Shown piece after piece: positions 16,684 to 25,473 of a DNA stretch of 55,105 nucleotides. This DNA is from Epilithonimonas sp. JDS (lineage in GTDB: Bacteria > Bacteroidota > Bacteroidia > Flavobacteriales > Weeksellaceae), in NCBI RefSeq assembly GCF_021261315.1, contig NZ_JAJSAX010000011.1:1-55105 (forward strand), given 5' to 3'. The notes under the pieces are model-generated. The model was not told the origin of the DNA, did not search any database, and worked only from the letters and a program-made list of their open reading frames with translations. Made by a program: the position numbers and the translations under genes. Position 1 is the first letter of the stretch. Every line of letters starts with the position of its first letter.

Positions 16684-19086
16684 ATGAAAGACAAGCCATC
16701 ATCTGACCAAAATAAATTGGAAATTCATAAATTACCTTCACCTCATTCACCATATGCTCTTGGGGACTTAAAACTTAAAGATCCTAAAAACTGGGCTGCG
16801 GGTGCACCGGCAGTAATCCACTCAATGGAGCAGCTGGTAAGGAACGCATCCGTTGCGCGTGGTGGGAGAGCACTTTTCAGTATGAATCAGTTTGACGGGT
16901 TTGACTGTCCGAGTTGCGCTTGGCCCGATCCGGATGATGACCGGTCGAGCCTCGGAGAATATTGTGAAAGCGGAGCCAAGGCATTGGCCGAAGAGGCTAC
17001 TTCCAAAAAAATAGGGGCTACTTTTTTCAGGGAAAATTCGGTCTTCGATCTGGCAAAACTTACGGATTTTGAGATCAGTCAGTTAGGCAGGATATCTAGG
17101 CCTATGTATCTTCCGGAAGGTGCCTCTCATTATCAGCCGATAAGCTTCGACGATGCTTTTACAAAGATTGCAGAAAAACTGAATGCACTTGACTCGCCGG
17201 ATGAAGCTATTTTTTACACTTCCGGGCGAACTTCCAACGAGGCAACCTGGGTTTACCAGCTGTTTGGCCGTGAGTTTGGAACCAACAACTTTCCAGACTG
17301 TTCCAACATGTGCCACGAAACCTCAGGATATGCGCTTTCGAGGAGCATTGGCTTCGGGAAAGGCACTGTAAAGCTAGAAGATTTTTATAATACTGATCTG
17401 ATTGTGATCATCGGACAAAATCCGGGTACGAATTCGCCGCGAATGCTATCGGCATTGACCAAGGGAAAGAAAAACGGTGCAAAGATCATTGCCATCAACC
17501 CGCTTCCCGAAGCTGGACTGAAGGGATTTAAGGATCCTCAGAATGTACGTGCTATACTGGATAAGCCCTTCGAATTATCTGATCTCTATCTTCCTGTAAA
17601 GATCAATGGTGATATGGCACTTCTGAAAGCACTGCAGATCTTATTACTGGAGGAAGAAGAGAAAAATCCGGGCAAAGTGCTCGATCACGATTTTATCGCA
17701 AATAAAACTGGTGGATTTGATGAACTTGCCAGAGAACTAAAATTATATGACCTCTCATTTTTATCGGAGGAGTGTGGCATTTCGTTGGAAGATCTAAGAG
17801 AAGCTGCAACGATGATCGCTGTCAAGAAGAGAATGATCGTTTGTTGGGGAATGGGAATCACACAACAGAAAAATGGGGTGGAAATGATCTACAATATTGT
17901 AAATATTCTTCTGATGAAGGGCAGTATCGGAATTCCTGGTGGAGGTGCATGTCCTGTTCGCGGTCACAGCAATGTCCAGGGAAACAGAACATTGCTGATC
18001 AATCATCATCCGACGACAGAGCAACTGGACAAGCTGGAGAATTATTATGGTTTCAAAGTTCCGAGAAAAGGCGGCTATGATGTGGTGAATGCGCTCAAAG
18101 CAATGCACGAGGGAAAAGTAAAATTTATGTTCTGCATGGGTGGCAATTTTCTTTCTGCTGCACCGGACACCACATTTACCGCTGAAGCTATGCGAAAACT
18201 GGAAATGTCTGTAATGGTTTCCGTTAAGCTAAACAGAAATCACCTGATCCACGGCAAAGAAGCGCTGATATTGCCTGTGATCTCACGAAGTGAAAAAGAC
18301 ATTGTCAACGGTCAGTTGCAGCACGTCAGTACAGAAAATTCCATGGGTGTTGTAGAATGGTCGAGAGGTGTATTGGAGCCAATTTCCGAACATCTGATCA
18401 ATGAAACGCACGTAGCTTGCAGGATGGCAAAAGCGGTGCTTGGCTCGCGCTCAGTGATCGATTGGGATCGATTTATCAGTAGCTATGATGAGGTTCGGAA
18501 TGATATCGAACAGTGTATTCCCGGATTTGAGAACTACAATGAAAGAGTGGTCCAGAAAGGCGGTTTTTATCTTCCGAATGATCCTAGGGATGGTAAGTTT
18601 ACAAGTGAAAAGTATAGGGGAAAGGCGTCGTTTAATGTGACGGATGTTCCCGATAATTCGTTGGCAGATGACGAATATCTTATGGGAACTACCAGAACGC
18701 ACGATCAGTTCAATACAGTGGTGTACGGACTGGACGATCGTTATCGAGGTATTTTTAATGAGAGGCGGGTAATCATGATGAATGAAAATGATATCAGGGA
18801 AGCCGGCCTTAATGAAGGAGACAAGGTCGACCTGTTCAATTATGATGATAATATTGAAAGGATAGCACCCCTCTTTGTGGTTGTAAAATACCCCATTCCA
18901 AAGAAAAGTACAATGACCTACTTTCCGGAAACTAACGTATTGGTATCAATTAACAACGTGGTAAATGGTGCCAATATGCCGGCATCCAAATATGTGCGTA
19001 TCAAAATTCGCAGGCATAATCCTAATGTTTTTAACAGAATAGAGGATCATATTATCCCAGCAACAGGTACAAACAGTCGATTATGA
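16684..19086 (+). CDS. FdhF/YdeP family molybdopterin oxidoreductase
   Basis: An 800-residue enzyme of the YdeP group of bis-MGD oxidoreductases. The N-terminus has FDGFDCPSCAWPDPDDDR and EYCESGAKA; CSNMCHETSGYALS, IIGQNPGTNSPRML and CPVRGHSNVQGNR mark the cofactor domains, and the C-terminal beta-barrel includes RTHDQFNTVVYG. No signal peptide is present, so it is cytoplasmic. The related E. coli protein is linked to acid resistance, but its reaction is not established; formate dehydrogenase activity should not be assumed. It forms an operon with fdhD and the small protein at 16306, and mobA converges on it 88 bases downstream. Confidence 0.9.
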   Translation: MKDKPSSDQNKLEIHKLPSPHSPYALGDLKLKDPKNWAAGAPAVIHSMEQLVRNASVARGGRALFSMNQFDGFDCPSCAWPDPDDDRSSLGEYCESGAKALAEEATSKKIGATFFRENSVFDLAKLTDFEISQLGRISRPMYLPEGASHYQPISFDDAFTKIAEKLNALDSPDEAIFYTSGRTSNEATWVYQLFGREFGTNNFPDCSNMCHETSGYALSRSIGFGKGTVKLEDFYNTDLIVIIGQNPGTNSPRMLSALTKGKKNGAKIIAINPLPEAGLKGFKDPQNVRAILDKPFELSDLYLPVKINGDMALLKALQILLLEEEEKNPGKVLDHDFIANKTGGFDELARELKLYDLSFLSEECGISLEDLREAATMIAVKKRMIVCWGMGITQQKNGVEMIYNIVNILLMKGSIGIPGGGACPVRGHSNVQGNRTLLINHHPTTEQLDKLENYYGFKVPRKGGYDVVNALKAMHEGKVKFMFCMGGNFLSAAPDTTFTAEAMRKLEMSVMVSVKLNRNHLIHGKEALILPVISRSEKDIVNGQLQHVSTENSMGVVEWSRGVLEPISEHLINETHVACRMAKAVLGSRSVIDWDRFISSYDEVRNDIEQCIPGFENYNERVVQKGGFYLPNDPRDGKFTSEKYRGKASFNVTDVPDNSLADDEYLMGTTRTHDQFNTVVYGLDDRYRGIFNERRVIMMNENDIREAGLNEGDKVDLFNYDDNIERIAPLFVVVKYPIPKKSTMTYFPETNVLVSINNVVNGANMPASKYVRIKIRRHNPNVFNRIEDHIIPATGTNSRL

Positions 19087-19173
19087 ACTGAGATGGAAGT
19101 TTATTGATTATTAAATGAATAAAAAAATAAGCCTATCTACAAAATACAGCCAACTACATATTTAAAGCTCAGA

Positions 19174-19779
19174 TTATTGTCTTTTAAGGATCTCTGATAC
19201 TTTCAACAGTTCTTCGGGCGTGTTGACATTCAAAAGCGTATCAGGTTTTAAAGGGTGGATAATCATAATGTCGTTGTTAATTAAAGTCTTGCGAAGCGAC
19301 GTATTTCCAGTTACGAGACAGCCATTAAGAATAGGGTAGCTTTTAGGCTCCCAAATGGTGATCAACGGTTCAGGCAAATGGTCAGAAGGATTGCGATAAG
19401 CTGTTGCGATTTTACCAGTATTTCTGGATTTTATAAGATATTCAAGCGAATCATTGTCAAGAAGTGGAAGGTCACAGGCAACCACGATCCATGCTGCATC
19501 TGGATTGGTTTTAAAAGCAGAAAGCAGTCCGGCCAATGGACCGATATCGGAAAAAGTATCGCTTAAAAACAGGTAGTCCGGATCCAGATCTGACGAGTGA
19601 TCCTGTCTGCAGGAAATATAAACTTCATCACAAAAAGGAGCTAATAGATCGGCCACGTAATAACGCTGCTCTTTTCCGTGCCAGTTGATCTTCTCTTTTG
19701 GCTTTCCCATTCTGATACTTTTTCCTCCTGCCAGCACCAGACCATTGAGGACGGGAAGTTTATTCACTTTTGAGATCAT
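19174..19779 (-). CDS. mobA: Molybdenum cofactor guanylyltransferase (MobA-like)
   Basis: A 201-residue nucleotidyltransferase with the MobA start LVLAGGKSIRMGKPK, which binds GTP, the DIGPLAGLLSAF segment, VVACDLPLL (metal-binding Asp) and a C-terminal NVNTPEEL that is typical of MobA. It attaches GMP to molybdopterin, giving the MGD form needed by the YdeP-type enzyme next door. It converges on that gene. Its promoter is one of the best in the window: TTG, 19 bases, then TATATTTG. Confidence 0.88.
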   Translation of the reverse strand: MISKVNKLPVLNGLVLAGGKSIRMGKPKEKINWHGKEQRYYVADLLAPFCDEVYISCRQDHSSDLDPDYLFLSDTFSDIGPLAGLLSAFKTNPDAAWIVVACDLPLLDNDSLEYLIKSRNTGKIATAYRNPSDHLPEPLITIWEPKSYPILNGCLVTGNTSLRKTLINNDIMIIHPLKPDTLLNVNTPEELLKVSEILKRQ

Positions 19780-19803
19780 CTTTAGATTTGCTGATTCTTA
19801 TGG

Positions 19804-19833
19804 CAAATATAAATAACTATTAAATCACCCCAA
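19804..19833 (-). promoter_or_regulatory. Consensus Bacteroidota promoter for mobA
   Basis: On the minus strand TTG (19833-19831), exactly 19 bases, then TATATTTG (19811-19804). This matches the TTG-N19-TAnnTTTG form. It lies 24 bases before the mobA start codon. Confidence 0.7.
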
Positions 19834-19906
19834 TTTTTTTTTTACTGGTTTTTAAGCATGTATACTTTTGATTTGCTTCCGCCATTTTCCATTGTTAAGA
19901 AGATAT

Positions 19907-20292
19907 TTAATGCCAAAGCTTTCTCAGGTCACGTACGCCTCTTTCCAAAAGTTTATATTCTCTTTTGGAATCGTATTTTTTTAACCTTTGTAAATAAAAT
20001 ACCGACTTGCTCGTAAAGCCCATCTGAAGATATTTCCTTGCCATATCTGCACCGACAACATTATCTTGGTCGAGGTAATTGATAAAAGGTTCGAAATTTT
20101 CGCCGAGCTTTCCGCATTCTTAAAAAGCCAGTATCTCCCAATCTCGGATTTGTATGGCTCGCAGATCAATACACCGTGTTCACCTTTGCCAACCTTGTAC
20201 TTTTGGGGGTGCTTGCGGTAATCTATGTCGGGCTTCCAGAAACAATATTCCGCTTTGAAATTTAGGTAGCTTGGTTTGTTATTGCTCATCAT
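19907..20292 (-). pseudogene. DUF4385 family gene broken by a frameshift
   Basis: The first part reads MMSNNKPSYLNF, WKPDIDYRKHPQKYKVGKGE and EPYKSEIGRYWLFKNAES, a clear DUF4385 beginning. At about 20105 the frame is lost, and the expected continuation (FEPFINYLDQDNVVGADMAR, KYLQMGFTSKS) appears in a neighbouring frame, running to a stop at 19907. The end of the second part is also less family-like, which speaks for real decay rather than a single read error. The family has no known function. No partner gene is adjacent. Confidence 0.75.
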
Positions 20293-20755
20293 AAGCAGTC
20301 TGGCAAACAAAGTGCCTTAGCTGTATTTATTTTCAGAAAAAAGACCAGTTGTCATTAGTTCTTAATTCTTTAATCAACCTGATTTAGAATGGTATAGCTG
20401 TTTGTTAGAGAAAAATTAACCTTATTTAATTTACTATCGCGAACAGTATTTGCATATAGAGTATGTTTTGAAAGGCAATCTGTCAAGTGGAAAATCACCA
20501 CGAATGATAGACTGACGATTATTATGATCGGCTCATAGAATATCTTTGCTGACCTATATGAAAGAATAGGGGTAAATTTACTGTTTTCAGAAAGCGTAAA
20601 ATAAATGGTCATCAGAAGTTTTAAGAGGTACGATAATTTTTTTTTCTCTCAATATTAAAATAAATCTGGTGAAAAATAACTACAAAAACAAAAAGAAGCT
20701 TACAGAAAAAATTCTGGTAAGCTTCTTTTAATGTTAAGATAGTGGAATGTAATTG
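20293..20755. other. Intergenic region with a terminator
   Basis: An 80-codon minus-strand open frame at 20370-20612 has one hydrophobic segment but no family resemblance and no promoter, and I do not accept it as a gene. The strong terminator at 20691-20729 belongs to the DUF2383 gene. Confidence 0.35.
20691..20729 (-). terminator. Hairpin terminator of the DUF2383 gene
   Basis: On the minus strand AAAAGAAGCTTACCAGAA pairs with TTCTGTAAGCTTCTTTT, with one bulged base, and is followed by a T-rich run (TTTTTGTTTTTG). It lies 27 bases after the stop codon. Confidence 0.8.
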
Positions 20756-21205
20756 TTATTTTAACTTTTCCAAGATGTTAAATTTTGCATATGATGCCTT
20801 AAGTTGGAGAAGTTGGCTTGTTACCAGAACCGTACTTTCAACACAAAGATCACCACTGTCAATTGCATTTTGATACGCATCGATTGCAGCTTTCTCCCCG
20901 AATATTACATTTTCTAGTGTTGATTCGTCTTTATCGTTTGCAAACGTATTTTTCACATCAATCCAAGCTCTGTGGAATGAGCCTGAAACACTTGTTGTAT
21001 CATCAGGATTACCGCCTTTGCTCGTTATAAGGTCTATGAGATCTTGCTTCATGTCCCACCCCTCTGCAACCATATCATCATATGCCGGTCGCAGGTCAGA
21101 ATAGCTTTCCCATACTTTGTCTGCAACTTTTGCAAATCCTGCTATTCTGTCATTAGTGATATTTAGCAAATCGTTCAGTACTGAAATTGTTTTGTCGTTG
21201 TTCAT
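20756..21205 (-). CDS. DUF2383 / PA2169 family four-helix-bundle protein
   Basis: A 149-residue helical protein (ISVLNDLLNITNDRIAGF, GSFHRAWIDVKNTFA, ILGEKAA-like VIFGEKAAIDAYQNAI). The pattern matches ferritin-like DUF2383 bundles, which lack a full set of metal ligands and have no assigned activity. Many bacteria induce related proteins under stress. It is monocistronic with its own terminator. A TAAAATTG near-match to the -7 element lies before the start. The Glu/His residues seen could bind a metal, but this is speculative. Confidence 0.85.
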   Translation of the reverse strand: MNNDKTISVLNDLLNITNDRIAGFAKVADKVWESYSDLRPAYDDMVAEGWDMKQDLIDLITSKGGNPDDTTSVSGSFHRAWIDVKNTFANDKDESTLENVIFGEKAAIDAYQNAIDSGDLCVESTVLVTSQLLQLKASYAKFNILEKLK

Positions 21206-21600
21206 AATAAATAAGATTTAGTGTCCCAACAATTTTACAAGAACAATGCCTGTAGAGGCTTATGCATGTGATTTGTGAAAATATTATGCTTTTGAATTGA
21301 TTTAATTAATTATAATCCTGTGAACTCAAATATTGCGTCCATATGATTGTTTAGAAATAGTTAAAAAAAATAATAGACTTTGATTTAAGAGCGCTGGATT
21401 CACATAAAATAAACATTCATCGCTTCTATGAGTTGGAAAATGTGTTACGAAATATTTGTTCCAAATTACAGTGCAGTACTATCAGCAGTTGAAATTTAAT
21501 ACTTTTTAATTAAAACCCGTAATGCTTCTGAAATGTGGCTTTTTGATTTGATTATATGACATTCTTTTTCCGGAAAAGTATGTTAAAATTCGTCTGATCA
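21206..21600. other. AT-rich intergenic region
   Basis: Nearly 400 bases with only short open frames. I see no hairpin terminator, promoter consensus or family trace here beyond the weak TAAAATTG upstream of the DUF2383 gene. Confidence 0.3.
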
Positions 21601-21939
21601 TTATTTTTTAATCACGAATGCCTTTAATTCTGCCATCTTTCCATTTTCAAACCTCCATATATCGCAATAGTCATATTCAATCCATTGGTCAGAATTATCA
21701 AAAATTTTTATATTTCCGACAGCTGTCACATATTCGCCTTCCGAAACCAAATTTTCAACGCTAAAAATGGGTGGTTTTCTGTAAGTGTCATTGATATACC
21801 GGCTGACTTGTTCTTTTCCTGATATTATTCTGTCGCCGAGAAAGTTCCATTGGGTATTGTCAGACAGGTAGCTTAAAAAGATTTCGTGTTCACCATTGGA
21901 TATAGCTTTATTAGCATTCTCCAGGATTAATTTATTCAT
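21601..21939 (-). CDS. SnoaL-like / NTF2-fold protein
   Basis: A 112-residue protein beginning MNKLILENANKAISNGEHE. I chose this ATG because the upstream extension would start at a TTG and add 34 residues foreign to the family. The order of segments (FLSYLSDNTQWNFLGDRIISG, REQV-like KEQVSRYI, then IEYDYCDIWRFENGKMAELKAFVI) is typical of SnoaL-like cone-shaped barrels of the NTF2 superfamily. Some are isomerases or hydrolases; most are unknown. It probably acts in the cytoplasm. It is separated by 187 bases from the upstream gene on the same strand. Confidence 0.8.
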   Translation of the reverse strand: MNKLILENANKAISNGEHEIFLSYLSDNTQWNFLGDRIISGKEQVSRYINDTYRKPPIFSVENLVSEGEYVTAVGNIKIFDNSDQWIEYDYCDIWRFENGKMAELKAFVIKK

Positions 21940-22126
21940 AGGATAGTGGTTTATGCAGATTTCGGTTTTTAGTTCTGCCACTTCAAAGCGTATGCCGAGT
22001 AATATATCTTGTAGTAATTTGCTAAAAGTAAAATCTTGCAAGTCTCCTGCTTTAATCCTATACCTGTGACAAGTTATTCGACATCGTCATTATAGAATCA
22101 TAATATTTCAGTTTCATTTCGCTTCT

Positions 22127-23134
22127 TTAATCGTCATAACCTTGTCGCTTTTCAATTTCCTGTGCGGTATCGCTTTCGATCTGTAACATCAAGTCAAGAA
22201 GGGCAGTGCTGTATCTATCATCTTCGATCCTCAATTCTTTCAGATCCAATTCTTTTCTGCCGGCTCCCCGTGCTGGTAAGATGTCCCAATATTTAATATC
22301 GTTGATTTGATCAGGTGATAAAAATACAGTGTCCCACTTATTAGAAACAAAAATTTGGTTCATTGCGGGCACTTTATAATATCCAATCTCATCAACCTCT
22401 AATTTCGAGCTTATAATTGAGGGTGTCTGATACAACTCTCGTTTATACAAAGCCCTTTGAGAGGTCCTCAGATCATCGGTTTTCTCTGCAATATATGGAT
22501 GGCGTAAGTCGTAATCTACAATCTGAAAGGGTTTCTGTTTAATGCCGAGTTTAAATTTAGCTATTGGGGTGTGTTCAGTGATAAACTCCGATAATTTTTT
22601 TTCAAAGGATTTTGCAACTTCTCTGAATGGCGTGGATATGGCTATCTCGTCGGTCAAGTCAATAAATATTCCTGCGGCAGCAAGTCCGCTGTCTTTGTTG
22701 CGAACTGATCCATAAACAGACAGACTGATCCTTGCCTGATTGAATAGCCATTTGCTGCTGTGGACGACAGATCCTGACAGATTTTCCTTACCTGAATATG
22801 AATGATTATAGAGATTTTCCGATTTCACTGGCGTTCCTAAAACCTTTTCAAGTTGTTCCATGTACGGTACATGTTGTTTTTGCCAAAATCTAGATTTGAT
22901 CGGTGATAGTTCATATTGAACCTGTAATACAGGCCTGTCTTCAAATGGAGCTCGCACCTCAGCTTCGATGGCCGCCAAACCAAAAATCTTTAAACAACTG
23001 CACCTGATATTTGGCCAGCCACCGTACGGTTTGAACTGTTCAATGTTCTCAAGAAGTGGTCGGACCTCATTCAAAGTTTTTCCCCACTCAATTTTAAGAC
23101 GGTCGATCTGGAAATACATATTATTATTTATCAT
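22127..23134 (-). CDS. Unrecognised 335-residue protein near a macrodomain gene
   Basis: I do not recognise a family. The protein is soluble, with no signal peptide or membrane helix. It has a mixed alpha/beta character with aromatic-rich segments (NHSYSGKENLSGSVVHSSKW, IVDYDLRHPYIA) and an acidic, helical C-terminus (LLDLMLQIESDTAQEIEKR). It lies 129 bases downstream of the macrodomain hydrolase on the same strand, so the two may be cotranscribed. That would suggest a role in ADP-ribose signalling, but this is only positional evidence. Start ATG at 23134; a second ATG lies five codons later. Confidence 0.7.
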   Translation of the reverse strand: MINNNMYFQIDRLKIEWGKTLNEVRPLLENIEQFKPYGGWPNIRCSCLKIFGLAAIEAEVRAPFEDRPVLQVQYELSPIKSRFWQKQHVPYMEQLEKVLGTPVKSENLYNHSYSGKENLSGSVVHSSKWLFNQARISLSVYGSVRNKDSGLAAAGIFIDLTDEIAISTPFREVAKSFEKKLSEFITEHTPIAKFKLGIKQKPFQIVDYDLRHPYIAEKTDDLRTSQRALYKRELYQTPSIISSKLEVDEIGYYKVPAMNQIFVSNKWDTVFLSPDQINDIKYWDILPARGAGRKELDLKELRIEDDRYSTALLDLMLQIESDTAQEIEKRQGYDD

Positions 23135-23263
23135 TTGTGGTGTGTCTATCTAATATTCAGAGTTGGTTACCCTGGGCAGCGGTTGTGTATCGATTAAAGT
23201 ACAGATTCTACAATTAACTTCAATTAAAAATTTACTGCTAAACCTTTAGGGGTTGTGGACGCA

Positions 23264-23776
23264 TTATTTCCTTTGAAATTCTTCTTGCATTATCTGTTCG
23301 CTTTCACGATCAAAAGTAACGAATATAACTTCTAAGCATGAGTGATTCGCCAGAAAATCTCTGACAGTTTTGATAGCTGTTGCAGCTGCCATTTTTTTCG
23401 GATACCCATAAATACCTGTACTAATACTTGGAAATGCTATCGATTTGCAGTTATTCTCTATAGCAAGCCTTAAAGAGTTTAGGTAACAGTTCTGAAGCTT
23501 TACTTTTTCATCTTTACATCCGCCTTGCCATACTGGTCCGACAGTGTGGATGACATATTTTGCAGGCAGTCGGCCTGCAGTGGTTATTACGGCATCGCCT
23601 GTTTTACAGCCACCTTGCCTAGCAATTATTCTTTTGCAATCTTCAATAATTTCCGGACCGCCTACTCTATGAATGGCACCGTCAACACCTCCTCCTCCAA
23701 GCAGTGAAGAATTAGCAGCGTTGACAATAGCGTCAGCCCTCACCATGGTGATGTCATCTCTTATAATTGTTATCAT
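23264..23776 (-). CDS. Macrodomain O-acetyl-ADP-ribose deacetylase (YmdB-like)
   Basis: A 170-residue macrodomain protein. It has the ADP-ribose-binding motifs [23 protein letters not shown] and [12 protein letters not shown], plus VIHTVGPVW, which are diagnostic of the MacroD/YmdB class. Enzymes of this class remove acetyl from O-acetyl-ADP-ribose and can cleave mono-ADP-ribose from proteins. The Asn in AANSS and the Asp in GVDGAIH are the expected active-site residues. It is cytoplasmic. The unknown gene at 22127-23134 follows on the same strand. Confidence 0.93.
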   Translation of the reverse strand: MITIIRDDITMVRADAIVNAANSSLLGGGGVDGAIHRVGGPEIIEDCKRIIARQGGCKTGDAVITTAGRLPAKYVIHTVGPVWQGGCKDEKVKLQNCYLNSLRLAIENNCKSIAFPSISTGIYGYPKKMAAATAIKTVRDFLANHSCLEVIFVTFDRESEQIMQEEFQRK

Positions 23777-24302
23777 TTTTTAAAAATCAATTTTTACAGC
23801 AATCTCCTTGTTAACTTCGTAATTGATCATTTCATCAAATATTAGTAATTAAAATATTAATATTGATTTCAAAAACCATTCTTTAAAAATAGAATCCCTG
23901 ATATTCGAATAATTCCTTCCTTTAATCAGACCCATATAATAGATTAAATAATAAATTACTATTTATTAACAGTATTTTAAATATTTCTTAACATTTGGCA
24001 AGCTAATTGTGTATTATGATACTCATACAATTTTATGTATTTTGTTGCGTAAGATTTAAAGAAAACTTATATCGGTTTCTTTTTTTTTATAGATATTTGA
24101 ATCTTAGTTAAGATGGTAAGTTTTATTTGGTAACATATTTATAGTATTTTTCAGTCAAAACGGATCTGTAATGCTAAAACCGCCTTAAAATATGATTTAG
24201 GCAATGTAAAGACTTTTTGCTAACACTCAAAAAAAACTACTTAATTAATCATTATACTTAGAAGCCATAACGATGTGGCATTGATGCTAGCATTATTACT
24301 CA
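23777..24302. other. Empty AT-rich region
   Basis: About 525 bases downstream of the lipoprotein gene and upstream of the macrodomain gene. Only short open frames are seen. I found no convincing promoter, terminator or repeat, although a T8 run near 24080 is notable. Confidence 0.3.
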
Positions 24303-25355
24303 TTAATGCTTTACAATAATCTTTCTGATCATTCCACTGCCTGTACCGCTCGTAATTTGATGTGCTGTTCCGTTTTTCCAAAAAACAGCTTCGGATCCTC
24401 CGCTCTGAGTCTGCTGATATCCTGCGACATAAATATCATTATCCGAAACATCAAGGCTCAATGCAGCAGAACCATCGGAGCCCAATGTAGCTGGCGAACC
24501 GTTTTTCCAGTATTTTGAAACCAGTGACTGGCTGTTAGGTAAGTTACCAGTTCCCGCTATGTACACATCATTATCTTTTACCGCAATGCTTGTACCTCCC
24601 GCATAAGAAGTTCCATCTTGAATAAGCGTAGGGGTTGCCATATTTTTAGAGTACCGGGTTTGTAATTGTCCTGAAGTGTTGTAAACAACAGACCACATCA
24701 TATAGACATCGCTTCCCGCGACCGTAATATCCTGATCATCGGCTGTGGTCGTCTGGTCCGACAGATCAGTTCGCTGACCGTTTTTCCAAAAGCAGATAAC
24801 AGGCGTCAGCCAATTCTGCATCCTGCGTTCTCCAATGACATATACATCGTTTCCAGTTACTGCAATACCTGTGGCAATAACGTTCTGCGCTTCATCAATA
24901 AGATCTACTGCTATCCCGTTTTTCCAATATTTTGCTGCATAGGTCGTTTCGCCCGGCTTCATTTCCTGTCCGGCAATATATACATCATTTCCGCTGATAA
25001 AAATATCATTGGCATAAGCATCCCTTGATCCATCTGTCAGATCTGTGGAAACACCATTTTTCCAGTATTTGGCAACGTATTTACCCTCGGAATTTATTTC
25101 GTATCCTACATTGTGTACATCATTTCCAATAATTACCATACCTGTAACATCCGAACTACCTGCTCCTTTACCTAACAAGACAGCGGTTCCGTTTTTCCAG
25201 TATTTGGCTTTGTAACCCTCGCGGCCCGCTGCATAGACTATAGATTCGCCAGGATTTGAAGTGTCATCGTTATCATCGCTGCTGCTGCACTGTATTGACG
25301 TAACTCCTGCAAGCAATATAATGGAGGACGTATAAAATAGAGATCTGATGTTCAT
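24303..25355 (-). CDS. Seven-repeat lipoprotein, probable beta-propeller
   Basis: A 350-residue secreted lipoprotein. The signal ends ...TSIQC followed by SSSDDNDD, an acidic run after the lipidated Cys of the kind that sends Bacteroidota lipoproteins to the cell surface. The rest consists of seven repeats of about 45 residues, each with an xxYWKNG-type motif (KAKYWKNG, VAKYWKNG, AAKYWKNG, ICFWKNG, TRYSKN, VSKYWKNG, AVFWKNG) and a GNDVYIAG-type strand. Seven units fit a closed beta-propeller. The function is unknown; surface binding of a ligand is a guess. It is divergent from the cryptochrome gene. Confidence 0.85.
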   Translation of the reverse strand: MNIRSLFYTSSIILLAGVTSIQCSSSDDNDDTSNPGESIVYAAGREGYKAKYWKNGTAVLLGKGAGSSDVTGMVIIGNDVHNVGYEINSEGKYVAKYWKNGVSTDLTDGSRDAYANDIFISGNDVYIAGQEMKPGETTYAAKYWKNGIAVDLIDEAQNVIATGIAVTGNDVYVIGERRMQNWLTPVICFWKNGQRTDLSDQTTTADDQDITVAGSDVYMMWSVVYNTSGQLQTRYSKNMATPTLIQDGTSYAGGTSIAVKDNDVYIAGTGNLPNSQSLVSKYWKNGSPATLGSDGSAALSLDVSDNDIYVAGYQQTQSGGSEAVFWKNGTAHQITSGTGSGMIRKIIVKH

Positions 25356-25473
25356 AGTAAGATATTTGTTGATCTCTTGTCAAAAAGTACGCCGCATGAG
25401 ACCTAAAAAGTAAAAAATTGAATCAATTAAAGATCAAAAGGCTTTGAATTTGTTAGCATTAAAAAAAACGGCT

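Noticed and set aside
20370..20612. 80-codon minus-strand open frame with one hydrophobic segment
   Set aside because: AT-rich region, no promoter, no family, and the rest of the translation looks random.
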